Positions 28,201 through 36,774 of a stretch of 64,000 nucleotides of DNA are shown piece after piece. The notes below the pieces were generated by a model, which did no database searches, was not told where the DNA came from, and saw only the letters and a program-made list of their open reading frames with translations. The position numbers and the translations under genes are program-made. Source of the stretch: Paenibacillus taiwanensis DSM 18679. GTDB taxonomy: Bacteria; Bacillota; Bacilli; Paenibacillales; Paenibacillaceae. The stretch lies in assembly GCF_000425125.1 (NCBI RefSeq), contig NZ_AULE01000023.1, positions 485,012 through 549,011 on the forward strand, read 5' to 3'. Position 1 is the stretch's first letter; the number at the start of each line of letters is the position of its first letter.

Positions 28201-28539
28201 ACGGGGTATGTGTCGGATGAGCAATTAATGAATTACTATAATATGTGCAGAGTTGTTGTGGTTCCTCTGAGGTTTGGTGCTGGTGTTAAAGGAAAAGTAG
28301 TAGAGGCCATGTACCATCAAGTACCTACCGTGACTACAATGATTGGCGCAGAAGGTCTAGAGGCAGTGGGGGCTTCTTTAGAAATTACAGATGACGAAGA
28401 TATGTTTGCTGCTGCAACGATTGATGTTTACTCAGATAAATCTAAATGGAATGAACTTTCAGGAAATTCTGGAAGGTATATTGAGGAATATTTTACGGAG
28501 AAAGCAGCTAAAGCGGTTATATCAATGGATTTCGACTGA
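25231..28539 (+). CDS. Methyltransferase / coiled coil / GT2 / GT4 fusion protein (WsaE-like)
   Basis: 1102 residues in four parts. Residues 1-160 form a SAM methyltransferase (VLDAACGEGYGS, then SSIEMLPFEDDSFDIVVSYETIEHV). About 240-367 is a continuous coiled coil. About 470-720 is a GT2 glycosyltransferase (VSIIIPVYNQ, FLNNDTN, GAAIMIRKSLW). About 740-1102 is a GT4-like transferase (late block GAGVKGKVVEAMYHQVPTV). Geobacillus WsaE has a similar mix and both extends and methyl-caps a rhamnan; the chemistry here is inferred. An ATG three bases further in is also possible. It follows the Wzt-like gene by 12 bases, linking capping to export. Confidence 0.87.
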   Translation: MMDFTGERYVPNISDVQLTIEHTQRYSAILDIVKEKKVLDAACGEGYGSFLLASYAKSVVGLDIDQTTILEAIGKYKKDNLSYQVSSIEMLPFEDDSFDIVVSYETIEHVDEQTQRNFLKEIKRVLKADGLLIISTPNKELYTDKYSYSNPYHIKEFYKAEFQEFLNRYFKYTSFYSQRFEVVSVINGSATFGKYDWDSSSLGDTPSSLSDKYLISICSDNSFLSNISLASLAPYPAKYENMVERVYTLQDEVEERNKHIQLLDDEISFLRDKFEQYQKEQERYKTALNETESLLSEIAKKNKELQEVKTEITDRISELMEVQFDVEDKKVQIQHLQSKLSEVEVALANKQGHIGLLLEQERKLNNILESNGWKMLLRLYAIRDSLFPKGSKRKFFMKMVVRTLKNPGKMLSKINKDNLKKIFYYSKTEELTMLEQRIDNYMERHNQQVHKQELKLFELQQFTKLIFKKEERPLVSIIIPVYNQWNYTYACLASILENTPDISYEVIIADDMSSDETINVHNYVENVNVVRDGENRGFLLNCNHAAKVAKGEYIFFLNNDTNVQPRWLKSLVELMQQDPTIGMAGSKLIYPDGRQQEAGGIIWNDASGWNYGRLDDPDKPEYNYVKESDYISGAAIMIRKSLWTELGGFDERYVPAYFEDTDLAFEVRKLGYKVVFQPSSVVVHFEGISHGTDTGSGIKSYQLKNKEKFLEKWAGTLQEQHFNNADHVFLARDRSKNKKVIVIVDHYVPHYDKDAGGRCTYFYSKLFVSLGYKVIFIGDNFYQHEPYTLELQQLGIEVLYGNWFAKNIMQWIKNNGQYFDYVYLNRPHISMKYIDVFKKHTKAKIIYFGHDLHYIREMRNYEISRNVNLLKSAEEWKQKEFELISKSDVVHVVGDYEQGVLKQEFPSKLVRNIPLFIYPTRYEQSNEFENRKHLLFVGGFNHKPNHDGVMWFINQIWPKIKEVHADIKFYIVGSNPPDDIKSLQSDDIIVTGYVSDEQLMNYYNMCRVVVVPLRFGAGVKGKVVEAMYHQVPTVTTMIGAEGLEAVGASLEITDDEDMFAAATIDVYSDKSKWNELSGNSGRYIEEYFTEKAAKAVISMDFD

Positions 28540-28550
28540 GGGAGATTGTA

Positions 28551-29906
28551 ATGATTAATGTGGTATTATGTGGCGGCAATGGAACACGATTATGGCCATT
28601 GTCCCGTACACTTTATCCAAAACAATTCAATAAGCTAATTGGTGAACGTTCCCTTTTTCAAATGACACTGGAACGGAACCGTACATTGTGTACCGATACC
28701 TTGATTGTTTCTAATGAGGAGCAGTATTTTTTAGCATTGGATCATATAGAGGAGCTTGGCTATCAAGACGCCAAGTTCCTTTTGGAACCAATTGGACGAA
28801 ATACTGCTCCTGCTATTGCTTTGGCCTGTATGATGGTTGATGAAGAAGAACTTGTGCTGGTCACTCCATCAGATCATATCGTTAAGAACCATACAGAGTA
28901 TTCGAGATGTGTTAAGGATGCTATGAGTCTTGCTGAGACAGGAGCAATCGTTACCTTCGGAATACACCCAGAATATCCTGAGACTGGATATGGATATATC
29001 GAGGCAAATGGAATTGACGTAGTTTCATTTAAGGAGAAACCTGACCTAACAACAGCAGAACATTACATAGAGCAAGGGAAGTTCTATTGGAATAGTGGCA
29101 TGTTTCTTTTCAAAGCAGGCATTTTCCTTAATGAGTTGAAAAACCACGCTCCCAATATATTTGAATCAAGCCGTCAGGCCTTTGAAAGTGCGAAGATATA
29201 TCAATATGTTACACGTATTCAGAAAAAAGATATGATTCAGATCCCATCGGACAGCATTGATTATGCAGTTATGGAGAAGAGTACATGTGTTAAGATGATT
29301 CCTGCTCAAATTGGATGGTCTGATCTAGGTAGCTTCGAAGCTTTATATCAAGAACTTCCAAAGGATGAATCAGGGAATACCCTTGGTGCTAGTTTTAATC
29401 AAGTTAACTCCAGAAACAATTTAATCATCTCCAAGGATCGTTTTGTAGCCACTGTAGATGTACAAGATCTGATTATTGTGGATACACCAGATGCACTCTT
29501 AGTATCAAAAAAAGGATCATCACAAGATGTGAAATTGATTGTAGAACAGTTGAAGCAAAATAGTTCCCCTTTATGCGATAACCATACTACTGCCTATCGT
29601 CCATGGGGAAATCATACTGTACTGGACTGTGAAGATAACTATAAGATTAGAAAAGTAATTATCAAACCGGGTCAAAGATTAACTACCCAGATGCATTTTC
29701 ATCGTAACGAACATTGGATTGTTGTCAGTGGTACAGCTCAAATTACGGTTAATGGGGTTAAATCCTTCCTGCGAACAAATGAATCGACATTCATTCGTAT
29801 GGGTGATGAACACTCTGTTGAAAATCCAGGTAATATTGATTTGCATTTAATTGAGGTTCAGGTCGGGGAATATATTTCGGAAGAAGATATTTTCCGAATC
29901 AGTTGA
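28551..29906 (+). CDS. manC: Mannose-1-phosphate guanylyltransferase with C-terminal cupin
   Basis: 451 residues; makes GDP-mannose from GTP and mannose-1-phosphate. The nucleotidyltransferase part has GGNGTRLWPLSR at the N-terminus, VTPSDHIV and FKEKPD. From about residue 345 a cupin (mannose-6-phosphate isomerase type II) domain carries PWGNHTVL and the RLTTQMHFHRNEHWIVVSGTAQITV block, so it may also isomerise fructose-6-phosphate. Length is slightly below the usual 460-480. It lies 11 bases after the fusion glycosyltransferase. No GDP-mannose-modifying gene is in the window, so mannose itself is the likely product used. Confidence 0.87.
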   Translation: MINVVLCGGNGTRLWPLSRTLYPKQFNKLIGERSLFQMTLERNRTLCTDTLIVSNEEQYFLALDHIEELGYQDAKFLLEPIGRNTAPAIALACMMVDEEELVLVTPSDHIVKNHTEYSRCVKDAMSLAETGAIVTFGIHPEYPETGYGYIEANGIDVVSFKEKPDLTTAEHYIEQGKFYWNSGMFLFKAGIFLNELKNHAPNIFESSRQAFESAKIYQYVTRIQKKDMIQIPSDSIDYAVMEKSTCVKMIPAQIGWSDLGSFEALYQELPKDESGNTLGASFNQVNSRNNLIISKDRFVATVDVQDLIIVDTPDALLVSKKGSSQDVKLIVEQLKQNSSPLCDNHTTAYRPWGNHTVLDCEDNYKIRKVIIKPGQRLTTQMHFHRNEHWIVVSGTAQITVNGVKSFLRTNESTFIRMGDEHSVENPGNIDLHLIEVQVGEYISEEDIFRIS

Positions 29907-29961
29907 TCCGATCATTAAGCTTAATTTTTAAAATAACAGAGTAAGGTTGGAGATAGTAATC

Positions 29962-31614
29962 ATGATGATTGACGGACAATCAAAGAGGATTAGACCCCAT
30001 AATGCATATTTAAGCTTAGGTGATCTTGCAATTGGTAGAAATAATAATTTTGATGTGATCCGATTTATTGCTGCCACAATGGTATTGTATTCTCATGCGT
30101 TCCCGCTTGGTGAGGGGAAGGGCCAGCAGGGGGAAATTCTTTATACCTTATCTAACGGGCAATGGTATACTGGTAGCCTGGCTGTAGCTATATTTTTTAT
30201 CGTTAGTGGATTTCTAATTACACAAAGTTATGAACATTCAAAATCAATTATTACCTTCGTAAAGTCACGATTTTTGAGGATTTTCCCAGGACTTTTAATG
30301 GCTCTATTACTTTCAACATTTGTGTTAGGGCCACTCGTAACTAGTTTACCTTTAAAAGAGTATTTTGTTCATCCTCAAACCTATCAATATCTAAAAGCGT
30401 TTTTCTTATTCCCGATGGAATGGTTTCTTCCTGGTGTTTTTGAAACTAATGTATACAAGGGTGCTGTAAATGGTTCGTTATGGACTATTCCGTTCGAAGT
30501 TATTTGTTATATCATTGTAGCCATTTTAGGGATTGTAGGTATGTTGAGATTTAAAAAAATGATTTTGTTAATATCATTTGTGAATCTCTTTTATTACCTT
30601 TTTCAAAATAAAATTTCACCTTCGGGTAGTGGGCATATTTGGGGGCTTGAAATCTCAACCCTTTCTGAACTGTTCGTATATTTTTCTTTCGGAATGCTAT
30701 TTTACATTTATCGTAGTTATATCCCCTATAATAAACACTTAGCAATGTTATCGATATTTATGTTATTTATAAGTCTGCAATATGGTGGAGTTAAGGAACT
30801 ATTTATTTTATTTGGTACTTATCTTGTGTTTTATTTAGCCTTTTCGCCAACTGTTAAACTCAATGGATTTTCTAAATTTGGGGATTTTTCCTATGGTTTA
30901 TATATATATGCATTCCCAGTCCAGCAATTAGTTACATATTATTATGGGGGGCAGATGGATGCAGTTTTAAATTTTCTTATTTCATTTATGATTACAATTT
31001 TTATATCTGTTTTATCATGGCATTTAGTTGAGAAGCATGCACTCAAATTAAAAAAGTATAAGCTAGTAAAATATAATTTTTCTTCATTGATAGATGCGCT
31101 AAGAGCTCGCTGGTTAGATCCTATTCGTAACAGTGCACGATTGAAAATGGTATTTGGTTGGAAGACGTTTATTGTTTTATTCACAATTTTTGTGTTTGGT
31201 TGTAATTACTACAATCAAGTTCCATCAACAATTACTTTTCCTTATGATAAAGGCGAATCTATGTTTAGCGGGGGCTGGCTGCCTCAAAGCCCATCCGAAA
31301 ATTATAGATGGATCAATAAAAGTGCAGGGCTAGAGGTAGCGAAGCCTACTTCAGCAAGCAATCTTTTAATAGAAGGTTATGTCCCTGAAACATTTATTGA
31401 AATTAACAAAGTTGTTGTATACATGAATGATCAAGCGGTGTATGAGACTGCGCTTGTTCCGGGAAATCCGCTCCTCATCAACGTTAACGTTCAGAATATA
31501 ACGAATAAACAAATATATGTCCGACTTGAATTTAATAACGCTCATATGCCAAAGCAAAGTGATGCAGATCAAAGAGAAATGAGTGCAATGATAAGTAAAG
31601 TATATTTCCAATAG
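29962..31614 (+). CDS. Acyltransferase-3 family membrane protein with extra C-terminal domain
   Basis: 550 residues from the ATG at 29962 (GGAGAT seven bases upstream). Residues about 10-360 are the acyltransferase-3 (OafA/NodX) fold: NNFDVIRFIAATMVLYSHAFPLG at the start with the conserved histidine, then about ten helices. Such enzymes add acetyl or other acyl groups to surface glycans. After a further helix near 400, about 115 residues form a soluble beta-rich domain beginning GGWLPQSPSENYRWINK. The same kind of domain ends the next protein. The acyl group and the acceptor are unknown. Confidence 0.82.
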   Translation: MMIDGQSKRIRPHNAYLSLGDLAIGRNNNFDVIRFIAATMVLYSHAFPLGEGKGQQGEILYTLSNGQWYTGSLAVAIFFIVSGFLITQSYEHSKSIITFVKSRFLRIFPGLLMALLLSTFVLGPLVTSLPLKEYFVHPQTYQYLKAFFLFPMEWFLPGVFETNVYKGAVNGSLWTIPFEVICYIIVAILGIVGMLRFKKMILLISFVNLFYYLFQNKISPSGSGHIWGLEISTLSELFVYFSFGMLFYIYRSYIPYNKHLAMLSIFMLFISLQYGGVKELFILFGTYLVFYLAFSPTVKLNGFSKFGDFSYGLYIYAFPVQQLVTYYYGGQMDAVLNFLISFMITIFISVLSWHLVEKHALKLKKYKLVKYNFSSLIDALRARWLDPIRNSARLKMVFGWKTFIVLFTIFVFGCNYYNQVPSTITFPYDKGESMFSGGWLPQSPSENYRWINKSAGLEVAKPTSASNLLIEGYVPETFIEINKVVVYMNDQAVYETALVPGNPLLINVNVQNITNKQIYVRLEFNNAHMPKQSDADQREMSAMISKVYFQ

Positions 31615-31643
31615 AAAATAATAATTATTTAGTAGGAGATCTT

Positions 31644-34202
31644 ATGATTGATATTCTTACAAAGGGTAAACAACGGGTTTTATTTGTTCTACTAGCCATC
31701 CTATTTTTATCAATTGCTTTTCAATATAGTACAATAAAAAATATTTTGTATAAGGTTTATAAGTGGCAGATGGTACAGCCAGAAATAATCAATGGCATTT
31801 TTGAAATATTATTAGTAAGTGCAGCTTTTCTGGCAGTTGTAGTATTTTTTAAAAAAAGCTGGTGTACTGCAGGAATAATAATTATCAGTGCGGTTTTTTT
31901 GTATTTTCACGGTATTCTACCAGCTGTTATACTTGCAGTATTATACTTTGAGGCCATGATTTCATTGGGGAGATTTTCATTAAATCTTCTTCTGAAAACA
32001 AAGAATGAAATTATAGATAAGTACCTTGTATTCTTTCTGATTGGTTTTTTAGTCTGGTGTTTTGTAAGTATTATTTGTTCTTTACTCGGTAAGGGGAGCT
32101 TTAACGATCTTAGAATAGTAACAGTATTATTATGGCTTCTAAGTTATATAAAAGGTTTTAACATGCCTTTATTGGTTCATTTATTAAAGAAATTTAGTGA
32201 GTTAAATAAGCGAGAGAAAATGCCATCTCTGTTTTTAATAATTTTGGTTTTAATTCAGTCAGCTAAAGCAAATACATCACTAGCTTACGAATTTGATTCA
32301 ATATGGTATGGGCTTAGACCGGAAGCTGTACTGGTTGGTAATGCATCATTTTATGATAATTTAGGGATGGTCAGTTATGTTCATTTATACCCAAAGCTGT
32401 TCGAATTGTTTTTAATACCAATTAGTAATCTTGGGAATTTTAGTTACATCATTATTATTAATGTTATTTTTTATTCATTGTTAATGTATACATTGATAAT
32501 GATGTTTCGGAAACTAAATCAGAACATGTTTACAAGTCTGTTTTATACATCATTGATAGCTACTATACCAGTTGTATCCAATATGGCATCTACAGCTAAA
32601 ACTGATATGTTTTCCACATTTTTGTTAGTGCTAGGTATATATTTTCTTTGGAATTGGATTGTTTCTTTAAGGCAAAATGAGACCAGAGATAGCAGTCAGT
32701 TTTGGTTTAGCATTATTTCATTGACGCTTTCTTTAGGTGGTAAGCCAACCAATATACTTTATGTTCCATTTATTGTTCTTGGCTTGATAATATACATTTT
32801 GTTAAACAAAAGTACATTGCAAATCAAAGGGATTTTTAAAATAAAACAATATACAACAAGATATTCAATTTTATTTGCTCTTTCAATACTAGTTATTGCC
32901 GGTGTTTATTATAGGACCTATAAGATATCGGGAGTGCCCCTTTATCCTACTTTTGGAAATTTGTGGGATAAGTTAGGTTTTGAAGTGCAATATCCATATG
33001 CGTTAAAAAATGTAGGAGAGACTGCTGTTTTGTTAGATGTGATGGGGTTTCTCTCCAGATGGTTTCATCTATTTTTTGATCCACAACCATATGGTCATGT
33101 AATTATGTTGTGGATTGGTAATATATCGCTTTTTCTAATACTATCTCTTGGACTATTTCGATTACTTGGCAATAAAATGGAGTTGAAAAAGGATCTATTA
33201 TTTCTTGTTGCTCCATTGTGTCTAGTAGGAATGTTTTATGCGACGGTACTGCCAAATGGAGGAGACAGCAACTTTTATCTTGTACCTTTAATTATGGGTA
33301 CTGTTGGGGTTATACATCATTTAACACCTTGCTTATTTCGCTATAAGAAGATTTTGTTCATTTCATTAGTTTTATTTATTCCTGTACAAAGTCTGTTAAT
33401 GTTTGTGTCTCATCCATCATGGAGTTATGGTATGTCACCAATTAATATAGCGGGTGAGAATAACACAGATAGGTTAAAGAATAACCTGTTTCAATATAAC
33501 GGGATTGCTAAAGTTGAAGAGCATCTGAAAAATTCAGGGAGTATGGACAAATGTATTGGATTGGGGGATGACTATTTATTAAATCAGCTCTCATGCAGAA
33601 TGGAGACCATTAATGCGACAGCTTCCGATTACTTAGGAAATTCTAAATTGTTTTCAAGTATGGAAAACTTAAAGGAATTTATCAACTGGAGTAATACAAA
33701 ATATCTCATTATTCCTAATTCTATTCCTAATGATAATCAAGCAATATATGGTCTTTTGAAGGAATTTCACTCCAAGGGGTATGTAGTTGCTGATTCTAAA
33801 TATGATCTAATTGTACTGGATCGTGATCGGGAGTCAAGTAGTGATACGGCCATTAATGATATTCAATTATTACAGGGTTGGTTTACAAATGAAGGTAGTT
33901 ACAGTTGGATTGGTAAGACTGCTGAAGCGAGAGTGAGAACGGGAGCAGCAGGTTTGCTTGAGATAAAAGGTTTTCAGCCGGGTGTGTTTGGTAATGTTAC
34001 AATAAAGGTCTTTGCTGATGACGAGCTCATAACCCAGAAAACAGTTACTCAAGGTGAGTTTGCAATTGAACATCAATTAGATAGTAATGAGGTTATAAAT
34101 CTTAGAATTGAAGTGGATAAAGCGTTTATACCTAAAGAAAAAGGTATGGGAGATGATATCAGAGAGCTGTCAATTATGATAAATAGTTTAAAAATATCAT
34201 AA
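31644..34202 (+). CDS. Large polytopic membrane protein, probable GT-C glycosyltransferase
   Basis: 852 residues with about 12-14 membrane helices in the first 590. An acidic site in the first large loop (LAYEFDSIWYGLRPE) and NMASTAKTDMFSTFLLVLG later resemble GT39/GT-C transferases, which take sugars from polyprenyl-phosphate donors on the outer face. The C-terminal 110 residues (from about GWFTNEGSYSWIGKTAE) match the tail domain of the upstream acyltransferase. GT-C assignment is by layout and local motifs only. The downstream gene encodes a lipid-P-sugar synthase, the usual partner. The coding sequence is among the most AT-rich in the window. Confidence 0.65.
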   Translation: MIDILTKGKQRVLFVLLAILFLSIAFQYSTIKNILYKVYKWQMVQPEIINGIFEILLVSAAFLAVVVFFKKSWCTAGIIIISAVFLYFHGILPAVILAVLYFEAMISLGRFSLNLLLKTKNEIIDKYLVFFLIGFLVWCFVSIICSLLGKGSFNDLRIVTVLLWLLSYIKGFNMPLLVHLLKKFSELNKREKMPSLFLIILVLIQSAKANTSLAYEFDSIWYGLRPEAVLVGNASFYDNLGMVSYVHLYPKLFELFLIPISNLGNFSYIIIINVIFYSLLMYTLIMMFRKLNQNMFTSLFYTSLIATIPVVSNMASTAKTDMFSTFLLVLGIYFLWNWIVSLRQNETRDSSQFWFSIISLTLSLGGKPTNILYVPFIVLGLIIYILLNKSTLQIKGIFKIKQYTTRYSILFALSILVIAGVYYRTYKISGVPLYPTFGNLWDKLGFEVQYPYALKNVGETAVLLDVMGFLSRWFHLFFDPQPYGHVIMLWIGNISLFLILSLGLFRLLGNKMELKKDLLFLVAPLCLVGMFYATVLPNGGDSNFYLVPLIMGTVGVIHHLTPCLFRYKKILFISLVLFIPVQSLLMFVSHPSWSYGMSPINIAGENNTDRLKNNLFQYNGIAKVEEHLKNSGSMDKCIGLGDDYLLNQLSCRMETINATASDYLGNSKLFSSMENLKEFINWSNTKYLIIPNSIPNDNQAIYGLLKEFHSKGYVVADSKYDLIVLDRDRESSSDTAINDIQLLQGWFTNEGSYSWIGKTAEARVRTGAAGLLEIKGFQPGVFGNVTIKVFADDELITQKTVTQGEFAIEHQLDSNEVINLRIEVDKAFIPKEKGMGDDIRELSIMINSLKIS

Positions 34203-34235
34203 ACGTTTGATATCAGAATAGAAAAGGTGATAGTC

Positions 34236-35162
34236 TTGAAACCATATTTTTCAGTGGTTGTTCCCGTTTACAGGTCTGAAAAAAACTTGAGTGAGCTTTA
34301 TGCACGTATAAAAGCTTCCTTAGAGAAGCTAAATGCTAACTTTGAACTTATATTAGTGGAAGATTGTGGGGGTGACGATTCTTGGCGGGTTATCCAAGAG
34401 TTAAGTGAACAAGATAGTAGGGTCATCGGTATTAGGTTTACAAAAAACTTTGGCCAACATGCTGCCATTATATGTGGAATTGCGCAAGCAAATGGAGAAT
34501 GGATTATTACTTTAGATGATGATTTAGAGCAACGACCAGAAGATATTCATCTTCTCTATGAAAAAGTGAGACAAGGATACGATTTAGTTTATGGCACTTA
34601 TGAGGAAAGGTCACATGCTAAGTGGAGAAATATGACGTCTCATGTAGCAAGAAAATTATTTAATAAAGCAATTCCCAATCTGAATTATGAATATACATCT
34701 TTTAGAATTATGCATAATAAGATTGGCAAGTCGTTAGTACAATTTGAATCTCCCTTCCCTTTTGTAGATGGATACTTGGCATGGGTAACAAATAACTATT
34801 CTACAGTGACCGTTGAACATGGGGTTAGAAAACACGGAGTGAGCAATTACAGCTTCTCTAAGTTACTAAAACACACTATTAACATTTTTGTCTCTTTTTC
34901 AGATATTCCATTAAAGTTTGCTTCGTGGATGGGGCTATTTTCATTTATCACAGGATTTATGTGGCTTGTTGTCATATTATTCAGAAAATTATTCATTGGA
35001 ATACCAATAGCGGGATATGCCTCCATAATCGCAGGGATTGTTTTATTTGGAGGGATTCAGTTATTTGTTTTGGGTATATTTGGGGAGTATCTTGGCCGGA
35101 TTAATTACAAGACTACAAAAAAACCGCTATATATCGTATCGAAGACTACGAATGAACATTAG
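34236..35162 (+). CDS. Polyprenyl-phosphate glycosyltransferase (GtrB/ArnC/YkcC-like)
   Basis: 308 residues. A GT2 domain (FSVVVPVYRSEKNL, then LVEDCGGDDSW and TLDDDLEQRPEDI with the metal-binding aspartates) is followed by two C-terminal membrane helices (about 230-290). This layout is that of enzymes that attach a sugar to undecaprenyl phosphate on the inner face. I prefer the TTG at 34236, since the GTG at 34227 is part of the ribosome binding site AAAGGTG. It comes after the GT-C-like gene and before the amino-sugar cassette and the EmrE-like pair, suggesting one decoration pathway. The transferred sugar is unknown. Confidence 0.85.
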   Translation: MKPYFSVVVPVYRSEKNLSELYARIKASLEKLNANFELILVEDCGGDDSWRVIQELSEQDSRVIGIRFTKNFGQHAAIICGIAQANGEWIITLDDDLEQRPEDIHLLYEKVRQGYDLVYGTYEERSHAKWRNMTSHVARKLFNKAIPNLNYEYTSFRIMHNKIGKSLVQFESPFPFVDGYLAWVTNNYSTVTVEHGVRKHGVSNYSFSKLLKHTINIFVSFSDIPLKFASWMGLFSFITGFMWLVVILFRKLFIGIPIAGYASIIAGIVLFGGIQLFVLGIFGEYLGRINYKTTKKPLYIVSKTTNEH

Positions 35163-35171
35163 AGGTGTTAA

Positions 35172-35831
35172 ATGAAAATTATTATTATTGGTGGAAAGGG
35201 AACTGCAGTTAACATAGCTGATCATATAATTAACGCACAAAGAGTGCATGGGGAAACCATTGAATTTCTCGGATATGCCATAGACGATCCTTCATTAAAG
35301 GATTCTATCAATGGCCATCCAATTGTGTGCACGACTGATAAGTTACTTCATACCTTTGGACATTACTCTGATGTTAAATTTATTTTTTCTTTGTATAAAC
35401 CGGAAAAAATGATAGAGCGAATCCAGCTTTTGAAAAGTTTTGGAATATCAGGCGACAAATTCTACACCTTTATACATCCAACTTCTTATGTATCAGAGCA
35501 CGTTAAGTTAGGTATAGGTAATGTGGTTTTGTCTAATTGTTCCATCAATACTAATGTATCAATTGGAAATTATAATATTATTAACTCAAATGTTGTTATA
35601 GAGCATGATTCGAACATTGGGGATAATAACTTTATTTCTGCAGCTGCTTGTGTGGGGTCCAGTGTTGATATAAAGAATGGCTCGTTTATTGGGTTAAATT
35701 CCTCTATAAGAGAGAGGACAGTAATTCATAACTTTTCTTTTGTAGGTATCGGCTCAAATGTTTTGAAGGATGTGGATGCTGGAACTATAGTTTACGGCAA
35801 CCCAGCTAAGGAGCGTAAAAATGATATTTGA
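35172..35831 (+). CDS. NeuD/PglD-family sugar O- or N-acyltransferase
   Basis: 219 residues. An N-terminal nucleotide-like domain (MKIIIIGGKGTAVNIADHII) is followed by a left-handed beta-helix of hexapeptide repeats (about 105-210, for example IGNVVLSNCSINTNVSIGNYNIINSN). NeuD/PglD enzymes acetylate UDP- or dTDP-amino sugars. The catalytic His of the family may be in VVIEHDSNIG. The gene overlaps the next by 11 bases, so the two are translationally coupled. Its likely substrate is the product of one of the aminotransferase-like neighbours; that link is inference. Confidence 0.85.
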   Translation: MKIIIIGGKGTAVNIADHIINAQRVHGETIEFLGYAIDDPSLKDSINGHPIVCTTDKLLHTFGHYSDVKFIFSLYKPEKMIERIQLLKSFGISGDKFYTFIHPTSYVSEHVKLGIGNVVLSNCSINTNVSIGNYNIINSNVVIEHDSNIGDNNFISAAACVGSSVDIKNGSFIGLNSSIRERTVIHNFSFVGIGSNVLKDVDAGTIVYGNPAKERKNDI

Positions 35832-36765
35832 GCCTAGAGCTTCAGCAATCATCTATAATCTTCTAAACAGTTATGAAGGAGATAAGGTCTTTTTAGTACC
35901 TGCAAATGTTTGTCCGATTGTATTGGTGACCTTTTTAAAAGCTAAGAAAAGATTCGAGCTCATTGACATATCTAATCAAACACTTTGTATGGATGAAGAA
36001 GTTGTACTGAGCAAGTTGAAGGATAACCCCAATAAGTATGCAGGTGTATTTTTTGTCAGAACTTTTGGTGTATCGGATTCATTTGAATATTTTTATGAAG
36101 AAATCAAAAGAGTGAATGAAAACTTTCTGATTATAGACGATCAATGTCTGTCTGCACCTCAATTGTACAAAGAAACAAATGCTGATGTGGTACTTTACAG
36201 TACAGGATATGCTAAAATAGTAGACTTGGGTTATGGTGGACTAGCCCAAATAAAGCCTAATGTCAGGTACAACAAAAGTGCGTTGAGTTTTGATGCACAA
36301 AGTCATGAACATATTATTAAAGAGTACAAAGATAGTATCGCTAATCATTCTATGTTTCGGTATAAAGATTGTGATTGGTTAGACAATACACAGGTTGTTT
36401 TTTCCCTGGAGCAATATCTTACATTAATTGAGCAAGCATATAAAACTAGTATTGAGGCAAAGAAAAAACTTAATAAAGTTTATTCAGAGAATCTCCCTCA
36501 GTGCATCCAGTTAGATTCTAAGTATCAACTTTGGAGATTTAATATTTTAATAAATAACAAAGAACAAATTTTAAATGATCTTTTTAGGAGCCAACTATTT
36601 GCTAGTTCACATTATGCATCACTCAGTGGGATTTTTAGTTTCGGGAAAGCGCCTAATGCAGAGAAGTTACATTCTAATATTCTTAATTTATTCAATGATC
36701 AAAACTATGATGAACAAAAGGCGTATAGAACTATTGATATTATTAATAAATATGTAAAAAGTTAG
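35821..36765 (+). CDS. Short divergent DegT/DnrJ-like PLP protein
   Basis: 314 residues, clearly shorter than the usual 370-400 of sugar aminotransferases. The fold type I pattern is visible: VPANVCPIVLVTFLKA, RTFGVS, FLIIDDQCLS (the PLP-binding Asp in the place of EDAAQ) and K132 in YSTGYAKIVDLGYGG as the probable PLP lysine. Glycine-rich sequence after the lysine fits the family. It may be an aminotransferase, or a relative with another PLP reaction. It overlaps the NeuD-like gene by 11 bases and precedes the WbqC-like gene by nine, forming a tight three-gene group. I cannot name its substrate. Confidence 0.65.
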   Translation: MIFEPRASAIIYNLLNSYEGDKVFLVPANVCPIVLVTFLKAKKRFELIDISNQTLCMDEEVVLSKLKDNPNKYAGVFFVRTFGVSDSFEYFYEEIKRVNENFLIIDDQCLSAPQLYKETNADVVLYSTGYAKIVDLGYGGLAQIKPNVRYNKSALSFDAQSHEHIIKEYKDSIANHSMFRYKDCDWLDNTQVVFSLEQYLTLIEQAYKTSIEAKKKLNKVYSENLPQCIQLDSKYQLWRFNILINNKEQILNDLFRSQLFASSHYASLSGIFSFGKAPNAEKLHSNILNLFNDQNYDEQKAYRTIDIINKYVKS

Positions 36766-36774
36766 GAGAAAGAC

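Noticed and set aside
35821..36765. Short DegT-like gene as a pseudogene
   Set aside because: The frame is intact, overlaps its neighbours as an operon gene should, and keeps the likely PLP residues; it is better seen as a short divergent member.
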